From positions 1-27,660 of the forward strand of contig JANORB010000079.1 of NCBI GenBank assembly GCA_031415135.1: a DNA stretch of 27,660 nt, in the 5' to 3' direction. A program made the position numbers and the translations under genes. Below, in pieces: positions 7,689 through 15,799 of this stretch (the first letter of the stretch is position 1; every line of letters begins with the position of its first letter). The stretch is from LGRD01 sp031415135 (GTDB lineage: Bacteria; Pseudomonadota; Gammaproteobacteria; Burkholderiales; Burkholderiaceae_C). The notes under the pieces are model-generated. The model ran no database searches and was not told the DNA's origin. It saw only the letters and a program-made list of their open reading frames with translations.

Positions 7689-7915
7689 CGCCGACACCTG
7701 ACATCGGCGTCTCGGTCGACCGCATCGATCTCTAGTCTGTTCGCTTCTGGACGGTGACAACGAAGGTCGGCATCAGCCAGGACCACGAAGTCCCGACTGA
7801 CGGTTGCCACAGCGAGCGTCAACGCATTTCACGAAAGGAGAAGGTATCGGTCAATCAACATGCACTGCGTCGCCCTTTCGCAATGTTATGCAACCAACGA
7901 TTGAGAGGTCTTGAT
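7689..7915. other. Gap between fmdB-like gene and formamidase, with a possible 14-codon leader ORF
   Basis: The 227-bp gap contains a purine-rich AAAGGAGAAGG (around 7834-7844) not followed by a start codon at normal distance. A 14-codon ORF (7860-7904, MHCVALSQCYATND) ends in a TGA that overlaps the formamidase Shine-Dalgarno GAGAGG (7903-7908). Coupling by a leader peptide is possible but unproven. No other gene is supported. Confidence 0.35.
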
Positions 7916-9172
7916 ATGCCCAAGAATCTATTCCCGCTGGACAACACCAAGAAGTTCACGAACCAGAAACACGTCGGCCACAACCGGTGGCATCCAGACA
8001 TCCCTGCGAATGTGACCGTCAAGCCGGGCGAGGTCTTCCGCGCGGATTGCCGTGAGTGGTTCGACGGTGCCATCAAGAACGATGACTCCGCAGATGACAT
8101 TCGCAATGCCCCGCTTGCAGGGGTGCATGTCCTGTCCGGACCGTTCCGCGTCGAGGGAGCTGAGCCCGGCGATCTGCTGATCGTCGACATCCTCGAGATC
8201 GACTCCTGCGATCAAGAGGATTCAGGTCCGTTCTCCGGCATGGGCTGGGGTTACACCGGCGTGTTCGCGACGAAGAATGGCGGTGGCTTTCTCACGGAGC
8301 GGTTCCCGGATGCCTACAAGGTGATTTGGGACTTCAACGGCGACATCGCCACTTCGCGTCACATTCCGGAAGTCTCCTACGCAGGCATCCACCATCCAGG
8401 CCTGATGGGCACGGCACCGTCGGCCGAACTGCTCGCGAAGTGGACGAAGCGCGAAACCGCTCTGATCGAGACCGACCCGTTTCGTGTGCCACCGCTGGCT
8501 CTGCCTCCGCTGCCTGACAGCGCCATCCTCGGGTCGCTCAAGGGTGCTGATTTCGAGCGAGTCGCCAGCCAGGCAGCCCGGACGGCCCCGCCTCGCGAGA
8601 ATGGTGGGAACCAGGACATCAAGAACCTGACGGCGGGGAGCCGGATCTTCTATCCGGTCTTCGTCTCGGGGGCGAATCTTTCGTTTGGCGACCTGCACTT
8701 CTCACAGGGCGACGGCGAGATCACGTTCTGCGGCGCGATCGAGATGGGCGGGTTCATGGACCTGCGCGTCGATCTGATCAAGGGTGGCATGGAAAAGTAT
8801 GGCGTGCGTGAAAACGCCATCTTCATGCCGGGCCTGCGCGATCCGCAGTACTCCGAGTGGATTGCCTTCTCCGGGGTCTCAGTGGACAGCAAAGGCAAGC
8901 AGCACTATCTGGACTCGTGGCTTGCCTATGCGAACGCCTGCAACCACGCCATCGACTACATGATGAAGTTCGGCTACACGGACATCCAGGCGTACATGAT
9001 TCTGGGGACAGCGCCGGTCGAGGGACGGTTGTCCGGCGTCGTCGACATTCCGAACGCGTGCTCAACCATCTACATCCCCAGGTCGATTTTCGACTTCGAC
9101 ATTCGACCGTCAGCGACGGGCAAACCGCACCAGGTGAAGCAAGGCATGCAAGTGCCAAGGTCGCCGAACTGA
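7916..9172 (+). CDS. fmdA: Formamidase (FmdA/AmdA acetamidase-formamidase family)
   Basis: A 418-residue cytoplasmic amidase that hydrolyses formamide to formate and ammonia. The sequence is collinear with Methylophilus-type formamidase: it begins MPKNLFPLDNTKKFTNQKHV and continues with HNRWHPDIP, GPFRVEGAEPGDLLIVDILE, GIHHPGLMGTAPS and FGDLHFSQGDGEITFCGAIE. This family is distinct from the Cys-nucleophile nitrilase-type AmiF. The ATG at 7916 is preceded by GAGAGG with a 7-nt spacer; an upstream in-frame GTG at 7754 gives 54 unrelated residues and is rejected. It is flanked by fmdB-like and amiS-like genes, so uptake, hydrolysis and control are grouped. Base composition is slightly less GC-extreme than in the first 6 kb. 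Confidence 0.95.
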   Translation: MPKNLFPLDNTKKFTNQKHVGHNRWHPDIPANVTVKPGEVFRADCREWFDGAIKNDDSADDIRNAPLAGVHVLSGPFRVEGAEPGDLLIVDILEIDSCDQEDSGPFSGMGWGYTGVFATKNGGGFLTERFPDAYKVIWDFNGDIATSRHIPEVSYAGIHHPGLMGTAPSAELLAKWTKRETALIETDPFRVPPLALPPLPDSAILGSLKGADFERVASQAARTAPPRENGGNQDIKNLTAGSRIFYPVFVSGANLSFGDLHFSQGDGEITFCGAIEMGGFMDLRVDLIKGGMEKYGVRENAIFMPGLRDPQYSEWIAFSGVSVDSKGKQHYLDSWLAYANACNHAIDYMMKFGYTDIQAYMILGTAPVEGRLSGVVDIPNACSTIYIPRSIFDFDIRPSATGKPHQVKQGMQVPRSPN

Positions 9173-9295
9173 TGTCGCAGCAGGTTCACGCTGCGCAAGC
9201 GTTCAAGGATTCTTGAAAGCGCCAAGTCTGAGTCCCGGCCCATTGGGCCGCGACCGGCTTGGATGGGTTCGGTCGTTGGCTCAGGAGAAACCGCC

Positions 9296-9808
9296 ATGCT
9301 TGGATTGGTCTTGTTCTACGTTGGCGCCGTCTTGTGCCTCAACGGTCTCTGGTTGCTCGGTCGCATCGGTGACAACGAGATTGGGGTCATCGACGTTTTT
9401 GTTGGTGGCATCTCGCTGCTGGTGTCGCTTTACCTTGCGTTCGGTCCGGGTTCCGACGCCGCCTCTATCAAGGCCGCGGCGTTGACGCTGCTGTTCACGT
9501 TCACCTACTTCTGGGTAGCAGTGAATCGGTACAACGGGGCTGACGGGCGTGGACTGGGCTGGTTCTGCCTCTTCGTCGCGATTACCGCGGTTCCAGTGAC
9601 CATCCAGACGCTGGATGGTGCAACCACGACGTGGGGCATCTGGTTCGGCCTGTGTTGGGCTGCCTGGGCCGTGCTGTGGTTCCTGTACTTCCTGCTTCTC
9701 GTTGGGAAGAAACCCATCGCCAAATTCGTCGGGGCAGTCACCGTTGCCCAGGGAGTGCTGACTGGCTGGCTCCCTGGATACATGCTGCTCAATGGCTTCT
9801 TGAAATAG
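9296..9808 (+). CDS. amiS: AmiS/UreI-family amide or urea channel
   Basis: A 170-residue inner-membrane protein with about six hydrophobic helices. It begins MLGLVLFYVGAVLCLNGLWL and includes TFTYFWVAVNRYNGADGRGLGWFCLFVA and TWGIWFGLCWAAWAVLWFLYFLLL, all typical of the AmiS/UreI family. Relatives conduct short-chain amides or urea. With formamidase 123 bp upstream on the same strand, formamide or a related amide is the likely permeant. The ATG at 9296 follows AGGAG at about 7 nt. An upstream alternative start adds eleven unconserved residues. Confidence 0.92.
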   Translation: MLGLVLFYVGAVLCLNGLWLLGRIGDNEIGVIDVFVGGISLLVSLYLAFGPGSDAASIKAAALTLLFTFTYFWVAVNRYNGADGRGLGWFCLFVAITAVPVTIQTLDGATTTWGIWFGLCWAAWAVLWFLYFLLLVGKKPIAKFVGAVTVAQGVLTGWLPGYMLLNGFLK

Positions 9809-9841
9809 AGCCAATCCATTTGGGTTGAGGGTTGATTTGCG

Positions 9842-9878
9842 ACCCCCCAGGCGGTGGCGCCGCCACCACCTGGGGGGT
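9842..9878. terminator. Strong GC-rich stem-loop after amiS
   Basis: A 10-bp arm ACCCCCCAGG (9842-9851) pairs with CCTGGGGGGT (9869-9878), followed inward by one mismatch and a 6-bp GGTGGC/GCCACC stem with a 3-nt loop. There is no T-run after it, so it may be a factor-independent pause, a transcript-stabilising or processing hairpin, or an attenuator before the second fmdB-like gene rather than a classic terminator. Confidence 0.6.
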
Positions 9879-9922
9879 GAGTCAGGTGGCGAATCCGCAT
9901 CGACAGAGGAGGGCGTCAGACC

Positions 9923-10159
9923 ATGCCGATGTATGACTACCGCTGCACACGCTGCGGCAACTTTCGACAAATCCGCCCGATGATGGAATCACGCACACCA
10001 CGGGCATGCCCGGCCTGTGGTGAGGCATCCGAAAGAGTGCTCTCAGCGCCGTTTCTTGCCGGCGGTGACCAGCAGGGGCGAATTGAAAGCCGACGCCCCG
10101 GCAATGCGCGCGTATCGTGGCGTTCCGCATGCGGACTCGGGTGTTCGCATTCGCATTGA
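9923..10159 (+). CDS. FmdB-family zinc-ribbon protein, second copy
   Basis: A 78-residue protein with a complete FmdB zinc ribbon: MPMYDYRCTRCGNFRQIRPM supplies C-x2-C and RACPACGEASERVLSAPF the second C-x2-C. It closes the formamide cluster, 114 bp after amiS and just past the strong hairpin. Unlike the first copy it retains all four cysteines, so the two paralogues are not redundant in sequence. The tail after residue 50 is basic and ends CGLGCSHSH, a possible extra metal-binding tail. The product is probably a small metal-binding regulator or accessory protein; the role is unknown. Confidence 0.8.
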   Translation: MPMYDYRCTRCGNFRQIRPMMESRTPRACPACGEASERVLSAPFLAGGDQQGRIESRRPGNARVSWRSACGLGCSHSH

Positions 10160-10221
10160 GCGCTGACGCGGCTCGTACGCAAAACGCGGGGCGGATGGCG
10201 GTCAAAGGCCGTGCCGGACAC

Positions 10222-11502
10222 TCAATGGGAGGCTTTGCGGCCGTTCAGCAGGAACTCGGATACGTCGGCAGGCGCGCAGGCGGGGGCCAGTGCATCGCCT
10301 TGACCAAGATCGCAACCCTCCCACTTGAAAAATTGCGCATCGCTGTCGGATGAGATGCCGTCGGCAATGGCGGCGATGTTCAGCGTCTGCGCCAACGCAA
10401 TCAAGGAGCGCGCCAGCGCCATTCGTTCGGGGTCACTGGCCACCTCGCGAACGAAGATGCGGTGTATCTTCAGTCGGTCGGGAACCAGTTGGTTCAGGCG
10501 CGGCAGCGAAATCGTCTCCGCGCCAAAGTCGGTCAGCGTGAACGTCACGCCGATGGCGCGCAGCGCCGAGACTGCGGCGCGCATGTCGGCGTGGCCGCTG
10601 AGCAAGGTCGCTTCGCTCACCAGCAGATCCAGCGTGCCAGGCGCCAAGCCGGCGTCGCGCACCGTCTCGATGATCGCCTCGAGCGCGCCGCAATCACCCA
10701 GGCTTTCGCCGACCAGAGGTACCGACACAGTCACGGCGGCGCTGCGGCTGGCGCGCCATGAACGGGCCCAGAAACAGGCCTGGGCAAGCAGCCAAAGCAC
10801 GATCCGGCGCCGCGCCGGGCCATCGGGCAAGGCATCACCGACACGTGCTGCCGGCAGCACGCCCAAAGATGTCTTCCACTGCGGCACCAATTCGATTCCG
10901 GCGACCTGATTCGAGGCCAGGACGATCTCGGGCTGCGCATGCATCAGGATCGAGCCGCCGTCGAGGGTTCGGGCCAGTTCGATCGCCAGCGCGCTTCGTG
11001 CTGCGTCGTGCCTCGGTGGCATCGCGGGCCGCGGGTCGTGTTTCGGTGCGGCACGCAGCGAACGCGTGTAGCGATAGCTCCTGAGCGCCGAAATGACGAT
11101 CGAGTGCAGGCGCTGCGCGGTGATGTCGGTCTTCAGGAAGTAGCCATTGATCTCGTAGCGCAGCACGACGTCGCGCTCTGGCGCCATGCCCGGTTGGCCA
11201 GTGCGCAGCACGATCTGCATGTCGCTGTCGCGGAGCTGTTCGCGAATGTGTTGTACCAGCGCGATGCCGGCATCGTCGGTCTCCATCACGACGTCGAGCA
11301 GGACAAGCGCCACGTCGCGGTACCGGGTCAGGACCTCGCGCGCCTGCGCGGCCGAGCTCGCGCTGAGCAGCTCGATGCCGCGGCCTTCGAAGCTCAGGCC
11401 GGACAGGATCAGGCGCGACACCTCATGCACTTCCGGCTCGTCGTCGACCAGCAGTATCTTCCAGCGCGCCGCATCGGCTGCGGCTTGGGATTCACGGTTC
11501 AT
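10222..11502 (-). CDS. Response regulator with degenerate EAL domain
   Basis: A 426-residue cytoplasmic regulator. The N-terminal REC domain has the acidic pair D20/D21, phospho-acceptor D70 (LVLLDVVM) and the conserved lysine in YFLKTD. After a linker comes an EAL-like domain at about 170-420. Its signature is eroded: GIELVPQW (202-209) for the EAL motif, TDFG (324-327) for DDFG, LKIH (344-347) where KID is usual, and IADGIS for AEGVE. Several metal ligands are therefore missing, so c-di-GMP hydrolysis is unlikely; it may bind c-di-GMP or a protein partner. The ATG at 11502 overlaps the kinase gene by 11 bp, marking the two as a cognate pair. It converges on the second fmdB-like gene. Confidence 0.9.
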   Translation of the reverse strand: MNRESQAAADAARWKILLVDDEPEVHEVSRLILSGLSFEGRGIELLSASSAAQAREVLTRYRDVALVLLDVVMETDDAGIALVQHIREQLRDSDMQIVLRTGQPGMAPERDVVLRYEINGYFLKTDITAQRLHSIVISALRSYRYTRSLRAAPKHDPRPAMPPRHDAARSALAIELARTLDGGSILMHAQPEIVLASNQVAGIELVPQWKTSLGVLPAARVGDALPDGPARRRIVLWLLAQACFWARSWRASRSAAVTVSVPLVGESLGDCGALEAIIETVRDAGLAPGTLDLLVSEATLLSGHADMRAAVSALRAIGVTFTLTDFGAETISLPRLNQLVPDRLKIHRIFVREVASDPERMALARSLIALAQTLNIAAIADGISSDSDAQFFKWEGCDLGQGDALAPACAPADVSEFLLNGRKASH

Positions 11503-14233
11503 CGATGCGCGTCCTCGGCAGGGCAGCCAGGATGTGGCCAACATTCGGCGAACGCCGGGCCACCCTGGGAAAAAGCATCACGAAACGCACGCCGCGCTCG
11601 GCGTTGCCCTCAAGGGCGATCGAACCGTCGAGCTGGCGCGTGACGATCTGGTTGACGATGTACAGGCCGAGCCCGCTGCCGCCGCTCATGCGACGGGTGG
11701 TGAAGAAGGGCTCGAACACCCGGCCGAGCAGCGAGGGTTCGATGCCGCGGCCGTCGTCGCTGTATTCGATGCGCACCTCGTCGTCTTCGCGCAGCGCGGC
11801 CCGAATCACGATTCGTCCGCCCGCCCCCGGCTCGAACGCGTGCTGCAGCGAGTTGATCGTCAGGTTCGTCAACACCTGCGTCATCGACAGAGGGTAGCTG
11901 TCCATCTGGATGCTGCTCGCCACTTCGATGCGCACTTCGACACCCGCTTCGTCCAGCCTCGGTCGAAGGTCGCGAATGGTCTCCTCGAAGTGCTCGCGCA
12001 GATCGAAACGCAGCCTGGCTTCGCTCATTCGATCTACCGCGAGCTGCTTGAAGTTCAAGACCAGCTGCGCCACCCGCCTGGCGTTGGACAGCAGCAGCCG
12101 GGCCGACTCGCCCGCGTCGCGCAAGTAATTCTCCTGTGCCTCCAGGTCGAACCGACCCGCCTTCACCAAGGCCTGCGCGGTCTGGGTTCGGTCGCTCAGG
12201 TACGAGGCCGTGCTGACGGAAATGCCGACCGGCGTGTTGATTTCATGCGCCACGCCGGCCACCAGGCCGCCGAGCGCGGCGAGCTTCTCGGATTCGACCA
12301 GGTTCCTGCGGGTCTGTTCAAGGTGTCGCATCGAGCCCAACAGCTCGCGCTCCGACTGCTCCTCGCTCTCGTGAGACAGCACGATCCACCAGATACCCAT
12401 CGACGCCACCACGAGCGTGGCGACGTAAAGACGCACCATCACGTTGACCAGGTTGGAGTCGACCGACACATCGTGCAAGTCCATGAAGCGGTAGGTCAAG
12501 AGAAATGCGGCCCCCAGCAACGCGGCCGCAACGCTCATCAACCCCAGGAAACGGCCGACACGGCGAAGCACATGCGGCCGAAAGCGCAGCCCTGCCTGGT
12601 CGAGTTCCACCGCCTCGCCGTGCGGCACCGCCGGCCGTTTGCAAAAGTCGTGGCAGTGCAGCTCCAGGCCGCAGCACAAGGAACATATCGGTCCGCGATA
12701 AAAGGGACAGTGCGCCATGTCGGGCGCCTCGTACTCGCGCTCGCAGATGCAGCATTCGACCAGCGCGTGCCCGGGCTTGCAGCGGTAGTGCAGGTCGGGC
12801 CGCGCGATGTAGTAGCGCCCGCCTGTGGCGTAGGCAATGATGATCGCGGACACGAACGCGACGGCCAGCGCGATGAAGCCGAAGAAGGCCCCGGCCAGCT
12901 CCCCAAAGGCGCCAGCGTAAGCAAGTATCGCGACGGCCGAGGCGATCAATGTGGCGCCGCAGCCCACCGGATTGAAGTTGTACAGGTGCGCGCGCTTGAA
13001 CTCGATGTACGGCGGGCTGACCCCGGTGCGCTTGAGCACCACCAGGTCGGCGACAAGCGCGCCGATCCAGGCGATCGCCACCGTCGAGTACACCGACAGC
13101 ACGGCCTGCAAGGTCTCGAAGATTCCCAGCAGCGAAAGCAGAAGCGCGATCACCACGTTGAACACCAGCCAGACCACGCGCCCCGGGTGGTAGTGCGCCA
13201 GTCGCACGAAGCAGTTCGACCATGCCAGCGAGCCGCTGTAGGCATTGGTGACGTTGATCTTGACCTGCGACACGGTGACAAAAATGGTTGCCAGCGCCAG
13301 CGCCAGCAGCGGGTCTTCAACCACCCGCTCGTAGGCATGCACGAACATGTGGATCGGCTCGACCGCCTGCGCCGCGCTGCTGCCCATTCGGAGCGCCAAC
13401 ACCGCAAGCAGGCTGCCGGCGCCGATCTTGAGCGCACCGATGACGATCCAGCCCGGCCCCGACACCAGCATCGCGGTCCACCAGGCCCGCCGGTTCGCCA
13501 GCGTGCGGTCGGGCAGGAAGCGCAGATAGTCGGTCTGTTCGCCTATCTGTGCCACCAGCGAGAAGAGCACGCCCGATGCGGCGCCGAACAGCAGCGCGTT
13601 GAAGCCACCGCCGGCCCCGGCACGGCCATCGAACGTCGTCCACGCCTGCAGGAGCGCGGGATCCTTGAGCAGGATGAAACCGAACGGCGCGAGCAGGAGC
13701 ACGACCCAGATCGGCTGGGTCCAGGCCTGCAGCTTGTTGATCGACGTGACGCCAAAGAAAACGATCGGGATGATGACCAATGAGCACACGAGGTAGCCGA
13801 TCACGAGGTTCAACCCGAAGGCCAGTTGGAGTGCCTGCGCCCAGATTGCGGTTTCGATGGCGAAGAAGATGAAGGTGAACGAAGCGTAGATCAGCGAAGT
13901 GATGGTCGAGCCGACGTAGCCGAATCCGGCGCCTCGGGTCAGCAGGTCGATATCGACGTTGGCCACGCTGCACCAGTAAGCGATGGGCAGGCTCACCAGG
14001 AATATCAGGAGCGACACGACCAGCACGGCCGCCAGTGCGTTCTGAAATCCGTAGCTCAGCGTGATGCTGGCGCCGATGGCTTCGAGGGCCAGGAAAGAAA
14101 TTCCGCCGATCGCGGTATTGGCCACGACCCCAGGCGTCCAGCGGCGGTACGAACTCGCCGCGTAGCGCAACGCGTAGTCCTCGAGCGACTCGTTGGCCAC
14201 CCAGGACTGATATTCGCGTTTGACTCGAAGCAT
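11492..14233 (-). CDS. NCS1 permease-histidine kinase fusion with Cys-rich linker
   Basis: A 913-residue inner-membrane sensor kinase. Residues about 25-480 form a complete-looking nucleobase:cation symporter-1 domain (for example GIFETLQAVLSVYSTVAIAWIG and IEFKRAHLYNFNPVGCGA). At about 485-531 lies a cysteine/histidine cluster (CCICEREYEAPDMAHCPFY, then CSLCCGLELHCHDFC) that looks like a zinc or Fe-S site. Two more helices (about 560-620) precede the kinase core: H-box AHEINTPVG with His663, N-box near 790-799, DDGRGI and GSGLGLYIV. The ATG at 14233 sits about 10 nt after GGAG; a GTG four codons upstream is the alternative. The layout parallels CbrA, whose transporter domain is of another family. 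A purine, hydantoin, allantoin or similar N-compound is a plausible ligand. Confidence 0.94.
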   Translation of the reverse strand: MLRVKREYQSWVANESLEDYALRYAASSYRRWTPGVVANTAIGGISFLALEAIGASITLSYGFQNALAAVLVVSLLIFLVSLPIAYWCSVANVDIDLLTRGAGFGYVGSTITSLIYASFTFIFFAIETAIWAQALQLAFGLNLVIGYLVCSLVIIPIVFFGVTSINKLQAWTQPIWVVLLLAPFGFILLKDPALLQAWTTFDGRAGAGGGFNALLFGAASGVLFSLVAQIGEQTDYLRFLPDRTLANRRAWWTAMLVSGPGWIVIGALKIGAGSLLAVLALRMGSSAAQAVEPIHMFVHAYERVVEDPLLALALATIFVTVSQVKINVTNAYSGSLAWSNCFVRLAHYHPGRVVWLVFNVVIALLLSLLGIFETLQAVLSVYSTVAIAWIGALVADLVVLKRTGVSPPYIEFKRAHLYNFNPVGCGATLIASAVAILAYAGAFGELAGAFFGFIALAVAFVSAIIIAYATGGRYYIARPDLHYRCKPGHALVECCICEREYEAPDMAHCPFYRGPICSLCCGLELHCHDFCKRPAVPHGEAVELDQAGLRFRPHVLRRVGRFLGLMSVAAALLGAAFLLTYRFMDLHDVSVDSNLVNVMVRLYVATLVVASMGIWWIVLSHESEEQSERELLGSMRHLEQTRRNLVESEKLAALGGLVAGVAHEINTPVGISVSTASYLSDRTQTAQALVKAGRFDLEAQENYLRDAGESARLLLSNARRVAQLVLNFKQLAVDRMSEARLRFDLREHFEETIRDLRPRLDEAGVEVRIEVASSIQMDSYPLSMTQVLTNLTINSLQHAFEPGAGGRIVIRAALREDDEVRIEYSDDGRGIEPSLLGRVFEPFFTTRRMSGGSGLGLYIVNQIVTRQLDGSIALEGNAERGVRFVMLFPRVARRSPNVGHILAALPRTRIDEP

Positions 14234-14272
14234 CGCCCGGGCCACTCCATCGGGGGCCGCGCCCCGGTTCGT

Positions 14273-14292
14273 CTAGTGTCTACTTGCATAAG
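14273..14292 (-). promoter_or_regulatory. Promoter-proximal 20-bp element, copy facing the kinase gene
   Basis: Read leftward toward the kinase the element is CTTATGCAAGTAGACACTAG. It matches the copy at 14420-14439 at 17 of 20 positions and begins about 40 bp from the kinase ATG. It may be a regulator site or part of a promoter. Confidence 0.5.
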
Positions 14293-14419
14293 TCTGCGTC
14301 AGCACCGAGAGCGGCCTGGCGCGCCGAGCGCAAGGCGCAAACCGCAGCGATGCGCAGTGGCATCGCGAGGATTTGCAACGCCGCGATCTTTGATGCCAAG
14401 CCGATCGAATGCAGCAGGG

Positions 14420-14439
14420 CTCATGCAAGTTGGCACTAG
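14420..14439 (+). promoter_or_regulatory. Promoter-proximal 20-bp element, copy facing the LuxR-type gene
   Basis: Read rightward the element is CTCATGCAAGTTGGCACTAG. It is the inverted partner of 14273-14292 and lies about 200 bp before the LuxR-type start. Having the same oriented element before both genes suggests shared control, perhaps by the LuxR-type protein itself. Confidence 0.5.
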
Positions 14440-14642
14440 AGTACCTGATCCCCGCCACAACCGCACCGTCCCATCCGTGCTCGCCGCGTTGCGTAGGTAC
14501 GTTGCTGATTGACAGCCAAGCACAGGGGAGGAAAATCGTCGGGCTTCGGCGGGCGCCGTGGTCAGCCACCGTGGCACGGGCCCGCCAAGCGATGGCGTCA
14601 GGGGAAACGCGGTGGCCGCCGGGCACCGGCAGAGGTGAATCA

Positions 14643-15794
14643 ATGGGAAGGACTGGTTTGCACATCGAGTGCCCACCGGCAGCGGCGTCGCTGGTCCGTG
14701 CAATCCATGCTGCGAGCATCAGTGCCACCGAATGGCCGGGCGTGCTGGAATTGTTGCGCAAGTTCCTTGACGCTCGCGTTGTCACGCTTGGACATCACGA
14801 GTTCACCACCGGGTCCGAATCAGCCTTGATCGAATCGCCCGACAGCGCGGGCTTCGGCCTGAGCATGGCCGCCTTTTCGGCGCGCAACCCGTGGTTCCTG
14901 TCGAGTGACGACTACGTGCCAGGGCGGGTGATGACCGGCGACGAATTGATCAGCCACGGCGACCTTCGGCGTACCGACTTCTACCGCGGCTTCCTCCAGC
15001 CGCGCGGCCTGCTGCACCGACTGTGCGGCGTCGTCGCGCAGCGTGCGTGCGGGGCCGACCTCCTTTCGGCGTACCGAGCCGAGGACCAGGGCGCTTTCGG
15101 CGCGCGGGAGAAGGCCGAGTTGGAGGTCCTGCTGGATCACATCACGCTGTCGCTGGAGAGCCAATGGCGCTGGCAGGAGGCCGACGACTTTGCACGCGTC
15201 CTGATGGCGCAGACCGACCATGACGCGAACCCCTTGATGCTGGTCACAGCCGACGCCGAGCCGATTTATCGCAATCCGGCGGCTGACCGCCTGCTTGACC
15301 TGGGCGCCGGTCTGCGCCTGGAAGGCGCGCGCTTGGTGGCTGCGAGCCACGCCGACCAGCGCCTTCTGCGCGAGACGATCGCCCGCGTGGCGCAGAGCGA
15401 TTCCGAACACGCTGCTGGCTCAACGTCCGTGGTGACGCTGGCCAGCGCGCCGCCAGCGCCTCCGGTGGTGGTCGTGGTGCGCGCGGCGGGGCAGATATTC
15501 ATGCGCCAGGCCGGCGTACGCTGCGGGATGGTGATGGTGACGGTCCGTGGCGGCCATGCCGGGCACGACCCCGCCACGTGCGTATTTGCGCGCCAGTACG
15601 AGCTGACCGCAGCGCAGGCCAAGGTCAGCGCTCTGGTGTTGGCCGGGCAGCCGTTGTCGAGGATCGCCAATTCGCTGAACGTGTCCGAGAACACAGTACG
15701 CAGCCACCTGAAGCAGATCTTCCAAAAGACGGAGACACACGGTCAAATGGAGCTCGTCCATTTGCACGCGCGCGTTTGCCCGACGCTGCCGTAA
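14643..15794 (+). CDS. LuxR-type helix-turn-helix transcriptional regulator
   Basis: A 383-residue regulator with a C-terminal LuxR/GerE helix-turn-helix (about 320-383): YELTAAQAKVSALVLAGQPL, then SRIANSLNVSENTVRSHLKQIFQKT. The preceding 300 residues resemble the GAF/PAS-like sensor regions of such proteins; the sequence around DANPLMLVTADAEPIYRNPAADRLL looks PAS-like. No receiver domain or membrane segment is visible. The ATG at 14643 is preceded by GAGGTGA; the open frame upstream adds 78 unlikely residues. It is divergent from the NCS1-kinase, with paired 20-bp elements between, so it may control that kinase or itself. The ligand is unknown. Confidence 0.85.
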   Translation: MGRTGLHIECPPAAASLVRAIHAASISATEWPGVLELLRKFLDARVVTLGHHEFTTGSESALIESPDSAGFGLSMAAFSARNPWFLSSDDYVPGRVMTGDELISHGDLRRTDFYRGFLQPRGLLHRLCGVVAQRACGADLLSAYRAEDQGAFGAREKAELEVLLDHITLSLESQWRWQEADDFARVLMAQTDHDANPLMLVTADAEPIYRNPAADRLLDLGAGLRLEGARLVAASHADQRLLRETIARVAQSDSEHAAGSTSVVTLASAPPAPPVVVVVRAAGQIFMRQAGVRCGMVMVTVRGGHAGHDPATCVFARQYELTAAQAKVSALVLAGQPLSRIANSLNVSENTVRSHLKQIFQKTETHGQMELVHLHARVCPTLP

Positions 15795-15799
15795 CGTGC

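Larger units (their letters stand above)
14234..14642. other. Divergent regulatory region between the NCS1-kinase and LuxR-type genes
   Basis: The 409-bp gap holds a 20-bp element in two copies facing outward (14273-14292 and 14420-14439) and a compact GC hairpin (14253-14265, 5-bp stem, 3-nt loop) in the kinase leader just upstream of its ribosome site. The LuxR-type gene has a good SD, GAGGTGA at 14632-14638. Frames within the gap have no recognisable product. Confidence 0.6.

Noticed and set aside
14431..14452. Sigma54-like promoter TTGGCAC before the LuxR-type gene
   Set aside because: The required GC dinucleotide about 10 nt after GG is absent; the bases belong to the repeated 20-bp element.
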